This document shows positions 45,969 through 56,614 of a stretch of DNA of 64,000 nt, one piece after another. A model generated the notes under the pieces. The model made no database searches and was not told the origin of the DNA. It saw nothing but the letters and a program-made list of their open reading frames with translations. The position numbers were made by a program, and so were the translations under genes. Every line of letters begins with the position of its first letter. Position 1 is the stretch's first letter. Origin of the DNA: Ascaphus truei (taxonomy: Eukaryota > Chordata > Amphibia > Anura > Ascaphidae); NCBI GenBank assembly GCA_036426205.1, contig CM071573.1, forward strand, positions 77,827,114-77,891,113, written 5' to 3'.

Positions 45969-46093
45969 CATATGTGAAAAAGAAAGTACACCCTCTTTGA
46001 ATTCTATGGTTTTACATATCAGGACATAATAACAATCATCAGTTCCTTAGCAGGTCTAAAAATTGGGTAGATACAACCTCAGATGAACAACAA
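45968..46093 (+). mobile_element. Tc1-like transposon, left inverted repeat
   Basis: TGTGAAAAAGAAAGTACACC for 126 bases is the inverted counterpart of 49260-49388, with few differences. Confidence 0.8.
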
Positions 46094-46860
46094 CACATAG
46101 TGTTATGTGGTAACTATGGCGCTCCCTAGAAGGTAACTATATATACAATATACAATGATATTAAAATATAAAATTCAGAAAGGTGAAACCGGAAAAAACA
46201 ATAATATACTGGCCCCGTTACTGCTATGCTGCTTGACCTGGAAAGGATCTTCCCTTGATCCTTTTTGGGCAGTGAAAGACAGGGTGTAGGTCAGCGCAAA
46301 GGTGAAACATAGATGAAGGAAAACAATAGTTAAATGTTGCAGTGTTTGTCCCCAAATACTCAGTAGATGGGCACCGGTTGACTTCAAACACAGGAAGGGT
46401 ATAGCTAGGATAATATATAACTACTCACACGGCCGTGTGCGAGTCAAAATCTCATCAGTGTTTTCTTTTGCCGTCTGATGGCGTCTCCGCTGATGCGTGT
46501 AAGCGTGCGCCCAGTCTATTCCTATTTGCGGGCTTGTGCCTCTCCTGTGGCCCGTGTGTAGGATGACAGGCAAACCTTTGTGTATAAGTAAAAAGTTTAA
46601 TAAAACAACAAACATGAATATAAGCAACTTGCATATTAAAAACAATGCCTGCAGCTCGGTCTCCCGTTCTGGTGCCCTATGGGCGGCTAACACCCGCTTC
46701 CGTGTCCGTCAGCGGGGCCGCTTCGCAAAAGACCTTCTGGGCTACGGTGGCTGGTAATGGTCCAAGTAGTGCACGTCTGACAGGAACTACGCGTTTCGCA
46801 CTTCCGTGCTTCGTCAGGTTCCTGTCATGACGTGCTAACATCCCTCTCTTTATCCCCTGC
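46094..46860 (-). mobile_element. Penelope-like pLTR with hammerhead ribozyme
   Basis: Non-coding arm on the minus strand, carrying the ribozyme at 46771-46835. Confidence 0.6.
46771..46835 (-). ncRNA. Hammerhead ribozyme, type I, with long helix I
   Basis: Minus strand: GCACGTC-A-TGACAGGAAC pairs with GTTCCTGTCA-GACGTGC (17 bp, one bulged A). The core is CTGACGA, helix II GCAC/GTGC with GGAA loop, GAAA, minimal stem III ACGCGT, then A. Predicted cleavage falls between 46788 and 46787. The core fits CUGANGA...GAAA. Confidence 0.82.
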
Positions 46861-48390
46861 GTGAACCCTCCGCAGGTGTAATGCATGCTTGTAATCAGTC
46901 TATTTGTTGGCAAAGTGACGCTCACTTGCCTATGGGAACCGGACTCAGAGTATATCAAACTAATCATGCCTCCTATATAGTATCTGGTGTCATATTAGTG
47001 TACCCTTATATTTGCTCCAAACTTTAGTGCACTTATAGTTATATGTTTAGGTACACAGGTCATATAATGACCTGCGGTTAGATTTCTTATATCCCCATAT
47101 GTAATTTTAACATGGTATTGTTTATTTCTCCACAATTAACTTCGCCTTCAATTTAGAATTATACAAATGTAGTAGTATACACTTATACACAACCTTATCA
47201 ATACTGTTATCACATACATCTCATGATCCAAATGGTTACATTGCATAGTGAATCTTGATTTCTGAGGAACAATAAAAAGTGCTCTTTAGAGAGCAATAAA
47301 GATTGGCTTCTAAGGAACAATAAGAATTAATTTCTGAAGAACATTAATAATTAATTTCCGAGGAATAATAAAAATGTATTTCTGGGGAACAGTAAAAATT
47401 AATTAATTAATCTTCCGTCTGTGTGGTGTTATGACACGTTCCATATATTTAAAACTATGGAGGCCAGTGTATTTAAATTGACTCTAAGGACAATAGCATC
47501 AATGTGCTTCAGGATCTCTCAGCACAAAGCTATATCATCCAGGATTGCTAAGTAGGCTCGTATTTGCTCTCAACTATCTATACCAGTCAGTAGAAAATGG
47601 GGAGAGGAGCTCCCCTAAGTATGCTCCAATCGACTGAAGTGGATGTGGTAAAGTTAGTTGGACAACATCAATGTTGTTGTTGTGGGACGGCAAAATGAAT
47701 GTATAATGGGTGGATGTGGCCACGGTAGGTGTATGTGTCCATAAACCGTCTAGCTGAGATCCAGGAGTGTCCCCCAATAGTATCTCACATAGACCAACCT
47801 CTCCGTGTCTGGACCAGGCACTGTGATGATGTACTCTGTGCCTGTCCTGTACACACTGTATATAACGGAGGTATCCTCAATGTGTGGGTATAGTGAAGAG
47901 AAGAGGAGAGGGGGGGGGAACACTTAGCTTGGGACCGATGTCCTCGTCTTCAGTGATCCAGTGGTATAGGATGTCTGGTCACTCAGGAGGCGTCGGTAGC
48001 GATCTCTCACGGGGATTGATGGCACCGCTGCAACGTCATCAGTCAGCGACTCGCCCACGCCGGTATCCTGCTGCCGCACCACGATCCCCACGAGAACTGT
48101 AGACCATCACTCCTCACCATGACCCACTTCATCGGCCGAAATCCACCAATGCCCAAGGATTGTGGGTAATAGCCGTGTGCCGCCCCAAAGCGTGCTCCAA
48201 GATGAGGAATGGAAGAGATATGATGGGAAAAAATTGGGCACCGCAAATACTGGAAGATGAGGCTGGTCGTGGATGATAAGTGACTTTATTTGGGCAAGAT
48301 AGCCAAAATTATAAAGCTTATACAAACTTGCGAGAATCTATAAATAGGTCAAAGCCATTTGGGCCACTCGCCGGTGCAGGCCTTTTGAGA
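46861..48390. other. Penelope-like non-coding region
   Basis: 47235-47400 is a decayed tandem repeat (about 31 bp, GAGGAACAATAAAAATTAAT). The rest has no recognised coding content. Confidence 0.4.
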
Positions 48391-48394
48391 TTTT

Positions 48395-48976
48395 TTTAAA
48401 CCCGTCGAGTTTAATAATTACTTAAGGAGAGATAGTTGTCATCATAAGGAATGGCTGGAAAACATTCCGTCGGGACAGTTTAGGCAGATAAGACGCAATT
48501 GCACAGATGAATCAATTTTTAAAGAACAATCTGATATTTTAAAAAATAGGTTTTTAGAGAGAAATTATGATGAAGGGTCTTTGGACCAGGCAATTAGTAA
48601 AGCCACGGTTTTGAATAGAGAAGATATTTTAAAAACAAAAGTCAAACCACCTAGTAGCAATTATGAGATCCCGTTTATAACGGGCTATAATCAGGACCAT
48701 GCGAAGATTCAAGCTATTGTCAAGAAGCATTGGCATTTATTACAGAAGGACCCCGTTTTGAAAGACCATATACCTATTCAACCAAAAGTTATCTTTAAAA
48801 AAGCTAAGAATATTAAGACTAAGCTGGCCCCTAGTCTATTTAAACAACAAGAGATTGCACCAAATCCTTTACACTGGCTACCCAAACCAGTGGACTTCCA
48901 TAGGTGCACAACCTGTAAAGCCTGTAAGCAGGGCTCAAAGGGAAAAGTTGAATTTACATCAACAGTAACAGGGGAC
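48395..48976 (+). pseudogene. Penelope-like element, reverse-transcriptase C-terminal fragment
   Basis: From about 48420 the frame reads CHHKEWLENIPSGQFRQIRR-NC, then (from 48581) IPFITGYNQDHAKIQAIVK, HWHLLQKDPVLKD, KLAPSLF, RCTTCKACKQ and VEFTSTVTG. These blocks lie between the RT thumb and the GIY-YIG domain of Penelope proteins. The N-terminal RT core and the GIY-YIG endonuclease are missing; similarity stops at about 48976, where antisense Tc1 sequence starts. Confidence 0.85.
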
Positions 48977-49388
48977 AACAATTGCTTCTCTAAGATCATT
49001 GCTGATGTCTTTCCTCCTTGGCATTGTGTTAACACACACCTGAATGTTCCAGACCAGCAAACTGCTAAAACTTCGGCTTTTATAGAGGTGGTCACACTTG
49101 CTGATGATCAATTAATCAAGGGCATTTGATTAGCAGCACCTGTCTGCTACTTAGCATCTTAATTCCTATGGAAGCAGTAAGGGTGTACTTAGTTTTTCAC
49201 ACATAGCTTCTCCATTTTGGCTTTATTTTTGTTAAATCATGACGGTTTAATATGTCATGTGGTGTTGTTCATCTGAGGTTGTATTTACCTCATTTTAAAA
49301 CCTGCTAAGGAACAGTGATTGTTATTATGTCCTGATATGTAAAACCATAGAATTCAAAGAGGGTGTACTTTCTTTTTCACACCACTGT
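48977..49388 (-). mobile_element. Tc1-like transposon, terminal repeat and transposase start
   Basis: On the minus strand: terminus CAGTGGTGTGAAAAAGAAAG, leader, ATG at 49024, then MPRRKDISNDLREAIV, the N-terminal helix-turn-helix start of a Tc1-type transposase, cut off after 16 codons by the Penelope remnant. With 45968-46093 it may be one element invaded from inside. Confidence 0.8.
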
Positions 49389-49389
49389 A

Positions 49390-49820
49390 TACTATACACA
49401 TACACACACTAGGTAATTGTGTAAGAGGGATTGGCTGGCAGTGGGACACAGAGACATTCGCCCCCAGGTATATCCATAAATAGATCTCATTAACATTCTT
49501 TCCCATTAGGTAAAATCACAGCCTGGAGTTCAGGGCCCTGGTACTGTAATAACGTCTTCCATTTACAACTGTTTCTGGCTCGCTGCCAGGGCTGGTTGAA
49601 CCTGGGTACAGTGAGCACTCCGATTTATTACAAAGTAGTTGAAATAAAGAAAGGGTGAAAGATCAAGCAAGTTTGTCCTTTGCACCACAGGATACATGTT
49701 GAAACAGAGGCATTTGTGTCTCCACCTGCAAATTGATATATAATATAGTTAATGATGCAGTAACTTCTACCCCACTTTATATTGAATGTAGTCCAGAGAG
49801 ACAGGGGGCGTGTTGTCCAT
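49390..49820. other. Non-coding, nothing recognised
   Basis: No exon or repeat identified. Confidence 0.45.
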
Positions 49821-49827
49821 TATATCA

Positions 49828-50100
49828 CTGGGGGGGGGGGGGGGGGGGGGAATACCGGGGGGGGGGGGGGGGGAATACAATGCAAAGTAATCAAAAGAGA
49901 AGGGACATATTTATGTTGACTAAATGAGAGAGAAAGGTGGGGGGGGAAGGAGGAAGAGGTGGGGGGGGGAGGGAAGGGAGAGAGATGGGGGAGGGAGAGG
50001 ATGAGGGAGAGAGGACGGGCAGAGGGAGAGAGAGGATGGGGGGTGAGGATGGGGGAGGAGGAGAGAAGGGGGGGAAGGGAGTGTGTGAATGAGGGATGGG
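49828..50100. repeat. Poly-G tracts and G/A-rich low-complexity DNA
   Basis: G runs of about 20 and 15 bases (49831-49850, 49857-49873) are followed by 160 bases of GGGGA/GAGA purines; strong G-quadruplex potential on the plus strand. Confidence 0.9.
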
Positions 50101-50104
50101 GGAA

Positions 50105-50750
50105 GAGTATGTGTGAGAGGAATTGAAGGGGAGAGTTTGTATTATGTTAAGAAACTGAAATAAATGACTGTAGACGCTATTAGACAAATAGCATTATAAT
50201 ATTTATCTTTAAATTATGTAATTTGTTTTATAAATAATTTTGTAACATATCCCGGTTTCCACTTTAAAAAAATCTGGTCACCCAGCCTACACCTCAAGGA
50301 ACAGGTAAATATTTCACTTGTTTTGTATGTAATGCAAGTGAGATAACAAAAACTGAGATGGGATCTTGTGCTTATCAAATTTGTTTTCTCAAATTGCTAG
50401 TGATTTTTCAGATGCTTAGGCCTTCCCCGCAATACTATTCTCAAGAATGCAGCAACCAACCGGAGCATATAACAGATAAAACAGCAAAAGGATGAGACAG
50501 ACATTGATATAAATATGTGTGTGATAATCCAAAACAGAATCACTGATAATCAATTGTCATTTCATGCGGATAGCATACTTTACAATTAGAACCCGCCCTT
50601 AAAGTAAATATTATCCAAATTATTACAACTCTGCTACCTGCAGTGATTACGAATAACTTGCAAATCCAGCAGGTAAGAGGATTTCCTTGATGCCCGTTCC
50701 AGCTGGAAGTGGTGCAGTTCAAAGACCTCCCTTTGTATGTAGTAACTTTG
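50105..50750. other. AT-rich non-coding
   Basis: No recognised feature. Confidence 0.45.
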
Positions 50751-50759
50751 GAGGGAGTA

Positions 50760-51505
50760 GAGGATACGATACCTTTTATTGGACCAACAAGTAATTGATA
50801 TGTTACAGGCTTTCCAACCTCTCCGGGTCCTCCATCGGGTATGTCTCTGCCTGAGAGGTTGGAAAGCTTGTAACATATCAACTACGTGTTGGTCTGTAAG
50901 AGATGTGTGCAGAGGTATGCAATGGAGACCGTTTTTTAAGGTGAAATTAATATAAGGCTTTATTGCTTCATCCTTTAACACAGCAAAAAAATATATACAT
51001 AAAACAACAAACACCTACCCCTGTGTAAGGGCTAACTCACTCCCCAGTCCCTATCTGTAAGACTGGGGGGCGGGGGGAAGCCCCTTACCAGTATACCACC
51101 CCAAAGTCTCAGGGGTACCTTAAAGCAGGTGGCCCTTCAGGTCAGTGGTGTCCAGGTGTTTTGGTGTGTTTGAGGGTCCAGCCTCTGGCAGGTTCCTGTA
51201 TCCTCTGCATCCAGGTAAAGAGGTCTGGTCCCCTTCTGTCCTGTTTTCAATGCCCAGTCCTTCGGTGCACTCAAGACCGCTTCTCTCCTTCTGTCAGCCC
51301 AGTTGTAACTGAACTAAGGAAAATCTCTCTCCTGTGTCTCACATGAGGCTTTTTACAGAGCTCTCATTAGTCCAGGTGGAGACCAGTTAATTGAGTGGCT
51401 GCAATTAACTATCTCTCTGCTGGATTCTCAGAGCTCTGGGGCTGCTTTATTTAAACAGGGATAAGTCCCTGTTACATGGGCCGATAAAAGGTATCACACC
51501 CCCAA
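50760..51505. mobile_element. Palindromic MITE (family P) interrupted by an LTR
   Basis: 50760-50894 plus 51482-51505 reconstruct the same palindrome as 24320-24490. Confidence 0.8.
50895..51476 (-). mobile_element. Solo LTR (LTR-4 family), reversed
   Basis: Minus strand: TGTAACAGGGACTTATCCC to CACATCTCTTACA, 582 bp, AATAAAGCC signal near its 3' end. Flanks TGGTC/TGGGC are a 5-bp target duplication with one change. Same family as 11137-11769. Confidence 0.88.
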
Positions 51506-51597
51506 CTCCATCTCCCTCCTGTGACCCCCTTCTCTCTCCCTCCTGTGTTACTACATGGAAGAAAGGACCAACACAGTGACCCACCCTTCTTTGTATA

Positions 51598-52401
51598 TGT
51601 AGCCCTGGGTAGTTTGGGGGCTATAGTTCTTTCTCCTCCTGTGCAATAATCCCTGGTAAGGGCAGGTTTGCCAGAAGTAATCATAGGTTTTTCCCCACAC
51701 ACCTATGCTGTGCAGTGAGGCAGTGAAGATAGTGTCATCAGGCTCTGTGTCCAATTACAGTGACACAGGGGTGGTGCCTATTGGAACTACTTATTGCATA
51801 GCATTTCCTGAATTTAGCATTTCCTCTCCACCCTTGAGAGAGGATAGTCTATCCCAGCAAGCTGCCAGGGCTCTGGCAGACTTTGTGGCCCTCCCTCTGG
51901 GAGCGGTGGGGAAGACTATTCCTTTTACTCCACCAGGGAGTAAGAGAAAAGCAAGGACAGCTTCTAGGGCCCTGACTAGGAATGGTGTTCAGGTACTCAG
52001 GGACTTCCTTCGGGTGACAACCCAATGCTGAGCGGCTGAGAGACCGGGCTGCATGATGGGCAGTCTGCCTGTGGAGGAAATAAAGTATATCTTTGCTAAA
52101 GAACCCTTCTCGCCTGAGCCTGGAATCATTCAGGGAGAAGTTGCACAAAGAGGTTCTCCTTCAGAGATTCCTCCCTACCACGCTGGGGATCTGTTGGAGA
52201 TGGAGGCTCTGTACCACGAGTGAGTATGACTCAGCCATACCTCGAAAGCCAGTCCTGATCTCATCCCCCATACCACCGCGGGAGACTCAGGGCTCCCTGT
52301 TACCAGCAGGTTTGCACCACATACACTCAAGTAACCAGTACACCATTTCCCCTGGGGTACCCGACATGAGATTGGGGGGGTGGGAGGGGAACAGGGTTAC
52401 A
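51598..52401 (+). mobile_element. Solo LTR (LTR-1 superfamily), TSD TATA
   Basis: TGTAGCCCTGGG to ACAGGGTTACA, 804 bp, with TATA at 51594-51597 and 52402-52405; AATAAAGTA near 52079; GGAGATGGAGGCTCTGTACC block as in relatives. The 108-codon open frame inside is not a gene I recognise. Confidence 0.88.
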
Positions 52402-52566
52402 TATAAAATAAAGCACATTCGGGTGTGTAATTATAGGGCACTTGAAAATGTGTAAAATATTCTTGCACCACCAGAAATGTAAATCCCTGTTACTCTTGTA
52501 CAGTAACATATTAACTGGAATAACAACAGAAAAAGAAAATGTAGCTACAGATCTAGCAAAACTTAC

Positions 52567-52641
52567 CGAGCGGCGGCTGAAAACACGTAAAGCTGCGGCT
52601 CCGGAGATGGCGCTGCCGCGGTCGTGCTGCGAGAGGTCCAT
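52567..52641 (-). other. Candidate first exon (CpG-dense, strong donor)
   Basis: On the minus strand an ATG in strong context (AAGCATGG) opens 25 codons (beginning MDLSQHDRGSAISG) that end exactly at a consensus donor CTCG|GTAAGT. I count 14 CpGs in about 130 bases here, in otherwise CpG-poor surroundings. I do not recognise the peptide. It could be the non-coding or upstream-ORF first exon of PRXL2A: joined to the exon at 17738 its frame would not match the PRXL2A ATG. It could also be the first exon of another gene, or chance. Confidence 0.3.
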
Positions 52642-52699
52642 GCTTACCAATTAGACCCCTTGCAGCGATAATTCCCCCGGAGCCCGGCCTGTCCTGGTT

Positions 52700-53345
52700 G
52701 GGATTAAGAAACAAAAAAAACAGTGTTCAGCAGAGAGAGGACGTTTCTGGAAACAAAAAGTGTAAAGAGTTGAGCAGCGTGAATTTGTGCTATGGGTGTG
52801 CAATCAGTGTTGGTGAAACACCTTCACGGGAAGCCCCCAATGATTCCTGCCATACACCAAACCTCTGAAATACCAGTCGTAACTTGTAACCGTGACTTGT
52901 TCATGACACTCCTTTAGTCTCAAATGACTAATGTTTTATTCTACTTTCTATCATCTGATATCCTAGTTGCAGGTAACCTTACAACTGTATGTAACGGTGT
53001 TTCCCCTACCTGACGGGAGATTCTGCCATTAAAATCTACTAAGTTGTGTGTATGGGAAATGATCCCAATCCTCAGGGCTCAGCTGTGTTGTTGGAGTAAC
53101 TTGATTGAAGTTTCAGTTAAAACAGGTGTCTGGTCATATGAGCATATATTTTATAAAGCTGTGTGAGGCTCTATATTAATAAGCAAATAGGTGTACAGGT
53201 ATAACTGGAGACAATACACAGAACTCTATATATACCATAAAGGTACTGCTAAATCCCAGAAAACCAAAGTACATACCCATGGTGTTTGATGGAGCCTCAG
53301 TAGAACAGTGCTCAGACTCAGAAGTGTGCGTGCGTCACGCCTGCG
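52700..53345. other. Non-coding upstream of the CpG-dense candidate exon
   Basis: No TATA or CCAAT box recognised beside the candidate exon; 52988-53030 (TGTAACGGTGTTTCCCC) resembles an LTR terminus. Confidence 0.35.
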
Positions 53346-53350
53346 TCTCA

Positions 53351-53672
53351 GGTAAGTAGAAGTGGTCCCGTGGGGTCCGACGGCGGAGCACTGCTGTGTG
53401 AAGAAATTCGGGGCTGCACACCAGTTCCAGTTAAAAATGATTATTAGGTGGTCATCTGAAGTTTACAGCAAGCACTCTGACGCGTTTCAGGACAGTTGTC
53501 CCTTTATCAAAGAGTCTTGATAAAGGGACAACTGTCCTGAAACGCGTCAGAGTGCTTGCTTAAAACTTCAGATGACCACCTAATAATCAATTTTTAACTG
53601 GAACTGGTGTGCAGCCCCGAATTTCTTCACAAGCAGTGCCGCCGTGGACCCCAGGACCACCTTCTACTTAAA
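53351..53672. repeat. Near-perfect 320-bp palindrome, Penelope pLTR type
   Basis: Arms 53351-53511 and 53519-53672 are inverted copies with few differences. Each contains TTGATAAAGGGACAACTGTC then CTGAAACGCGTC, so a ribozyme-like motif is present on both strands. Confidence 0.85.
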
Positions 53673-53695
53673 TTAAATAAGTGTTTAAAAAAAAG

Positions 53696-54616
53696 TGTGT
53701 TGGTGCCCACAAAAAGCAGAGCCAGGGTCTCTGGGCCTGCAGGGCTGAGAAGCCCTTTGTGCAGCCGGCATGACCACAGAAAATGGCTGCTGATAGGACT
53801 GGAGGAGAGGTGCAGGGGACAAGGGAAAGAGTGTCTAGGGGAGATCGGGACGGAGGGTCATCTACCCGAAAAGCAAAGCACTCGGCTGCCTCCCCAGCCA
53901 GAGCAGGGCCAGCCCAGCGGGAGACATCCTGTCGGCCGGTGGAAACCGTTACTGAGTCCCTCTGGTAGGCGCTGCTCCCATTGTATTTCCCTCCACAAGC
54001 CCTTTTAACTAAGCCTGCCCCCAGCCCTGATTTGCCAGTGCAGGCGAGCCCTCACCTCATGATTGATCCGTGAGCAGCATCCGTGCTGTGATTGGTCGCC
54101 AGCCCCTCCACCATGCTTTCCTATGGTAGCGAGGTAGCTAGAAAAGGGGAACCCGATCAGCACTCCAGCGCTCTTTCTTATCCTGACGTGGAGGTGAACG
54201 AAGAGCTGTGCCGGAGACACGGGAAAAACGAGGCTGAGAGCCTTACCAAGACTTAAATGTGAAAGTGCTCTGTGCTACAGGACTGAAGCTGTGCCGGACA
54301 AGCGCAGAGCAGGGCTTTTCAGCGAGATTTGAAAGTGCCCTGACGCAAATTGTACCAGAGACATGTGGTCAGTCCTTACCTCATCAGAGGGTGAAAGCAA
54401 GTCCTGGGTAAACCTTTAATGTGGGCTTCAGTGCACAGCCAGCTAGGATCCCCCTGTATGCCCCAGTTTAAGTGAGTATAGCTCTGATTTGTGTTTTTGT
54501 GCTGTGCCTGCTGGCTCCGGCTGGAATAAAAACTCTTTATTGAACTGCTTTGTCCTGTCTGGTGTCCTGTCTTCAGTCCTTGATCCCTGGGTTAAGTTCT
54601 GGTCTCATGTGACACA
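53696..54616 (+). mobile_element. Probable retroviral-type solo LTR
   Basis: TGTGTTGGTGCCC to CATGTGACACA, about 920 bp, with AATAAAAACTC at 54525 and a T/C/G-rich U5-like end. No target duplication is evident, so the borders are tentative. Confidence 0.5.
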
Positions 54617-54633
54617 TACTAACTTTTTATTTA

Positions 54634-54686
<53 letters not shown>
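54634..54686. repeat. (TA)n microsatellite
   Basis: About 22 TA units. Confidence 0.95.
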
Positions 54687-54688
<2 letters not shown>

Positions 54689-54779
54689 GATAATGTTTTT
54701 ACAGTTTTTTATGGAATAGGCAGTTTAATTGATTTGTTGGAAATGTATTTACAATATAATGCACAACAAAAAAACAATT

Positions 54780-55195
54780 ACCGCAGGACAAACTGGAGTC
54801 AGCAGTTCCTAACACTGAAATTGCTTCAGGAATTTTCCTATTACTGACACAAACTGCGAAGGCGAAAGATCTTTTTCAAAGTTAAAACTTATTAAGAACG
54901 ATTCCGCAGCTTCTGAACGCCGTTTCCTCGGTGACAAGTGAATCCGATATACTTCATACATACAATCGAATTTGATGATGTTATTTGTGACTTTGCAAAT
55001 TAAAAAATCCAGAAAGAGACACGTAGATAAATAAAAATGTTTGTGCTTTTAGTAATATTTGCTGCTTTTCAATAAAAGTTGAATGTTGCTCAATAAAAAC
55101 ATTTGTATTTAAATGTGACCTTCGTAGGTGGGGCCCCCAATTCACACTTAGCCCAGGGCCCCGAAAATTCTTTAGACGGCTCTGGTGGTGTGACA
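54780..55195 (+). pseudogene. hAT transposase C-terminal remnant and right end
   Basis: The frame at 54850-54942 reads TNCEGERSFSKLKLIKND, the hAT dimerisation-domain signature (C-E-x-x-FS-x-L). A stop follows, then DDVICDFAN in another frame. The element runs on to GGGGCCCCCAATTCACACTT and GACGGCTCTGG, a usual hAT 3' end. Decayed. Confidence 0.75.
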
Positions 55196-55595
55196 TGTAC
55201 TTTGCAAAACATTTGCTGCTGTTGTTGCCATAGTTTTTGCTTTAATAATAACATTTTGGGGAATGCAAGTCCAGGCTTTAGACTCTTTGCATTCTGCGGT
55301 GGATTTCCAGATTTGCCGCCCCTAGGCACTTGCCTGTGTCTACCGCCTCTTTTGTACCACCCTCCTGCTCCTTTGGAATCCCGGGCCGCGACGTCACCAA
55401 CGTGATGTCGTATGGTGGCGCATTGCCATGGAAACGCGACATCATGCCGTCATTTGACATCACAATGCCATGTTGCCATGGCAACGATACGCCGTGTGAC
55501 GTTATGGTGGGGGCATCCACAGCGTCATTTGACGCAGGGATTCAAAAGGAGCAGGAGGCGGCAGAAAGGAGGCGGCCGACACAGGCATGTAGCTT

Positions 55596-55722
55596 CCCAT
55601 TAGGTCAGATTATTCCCATGATCTGTTATTTGTATTATTTGTTTTTATATGATTGTCACGTGTATTACTGCTGTGACGCACTATGTACATTAATGGCAGC
55701 GCTATATAAATAAAGACATACA
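55596..55722 (+). mobile_element. CR1/L2-type LINE 3' tail
   Basis: TTATTCCCATGATCTGTTAT to GCGCTATATAAATAAAG, then (CATA)n in which the next LTR is inserted. Confidence 0.7.
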
Positions 55723-55724
55723 TA

Positions 55725-56477
55725 TGTAGCCATGCTATCTGTGGCTACTAGTCTGCTTCCCTCCTGGCAGTAAGCCCTGGTACAATCAGGCTGCCAGTAG
55801 TCAATATGTTGTTTTCCCCCTCCTTGGTGCTGCCCTTGAGTGACAGCGGGAGGGGGTGACATCAGGTCTGAGCATGTCCAATCATGGGCAGACCTGGTGC
55901 CCTCCTCCTGGCTATACTTCAGGGCAGTGTCGCCCCAAATTCCAGTAGTGCCTCTACGCCCTTGAGAGCGGCAGGTCACACAACCAAGAACCTGCATATT
56001 GGGCCTTCTTTGGTCCTCTTCCCTTCTGGGGAGAGTGAGTGTGTACCATACCTCTGCTAGAGGGGCAGGGAAGAGCTGGGACTGCTGCGGGTGCCCTTGG
56101 CCTGTAGTGAAGGTCCAGGGACCATTCTTCAGTGGGTAGCTGAGAGTGACTGTTTTGGGCAGAACCCTGCCGTGTACTGTGCTGCACAGAGAGAGACAAT
56201 AAACCGTTCCTGTTTGCATATACCTTCGGCCTGGTGTTGGATCTTACTGGGTGGAGAGGTAATAGTTCTATCGTGGAAGATCATCTTCAGTTCCCTGGAG
56301 CCTACGGCAGATGGAGGCGCTGCACTGCTAATGAATATGTGGGGTATGAACTCCAAAAGCTGTGTCCCCACTACCCATCGGCAGATGATTCAGCCCTCCT
56401 GTTACCAGCAGGTATCATGCACCACACGAACAGTAATGGCCAAATCTCCCACCAGGTGGGGCAAACACCGTTAAACA
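55725..56477 (+). mobile_element. Solo LTR (LTR-3; LTR-1 superfamily)
   Basis: TGTAGCCATGCTATC to CACCGTTAAACA, about 750 bp, AATAAACCG signal at 56200, GATGGAGGCGCTGCACTGC block. TSD masked by the (CATA)n context. Confidence 0.8.
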
Positions 56478-56489
56478 TGCATACATACA

Positions 56490-56612
56490 CACATTGAGCC
56501 ACCTCTGCTGAAGCAGGGAGTGATTGTACCATCTGTGCTAAAGCAGGGATATCCTGAAAACCTGACCTGTCGGTGGGGCTTGCGGACTGGAGTTGAGCAC
56601 CCCTGTGATAGA
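56490..56612. mobile_element. hAT palindromic MITE, partial
   Basis: GAGCCACCTCTGCTGAAGCA...CTGACCTGTCGGTGG. Confidence 0.7.
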
Positions 56613-56614
56613 GG

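Noticed and set aside
51705..52031. 108-codon plus-strand open frame
   Set aside because: Inside a solo LTR with clean TSD; not a host exon.
55665..56219. 184-codon minus-strand open frame
   Set aside because: Lies antisense within a solo LTR and spans a LINE tail.
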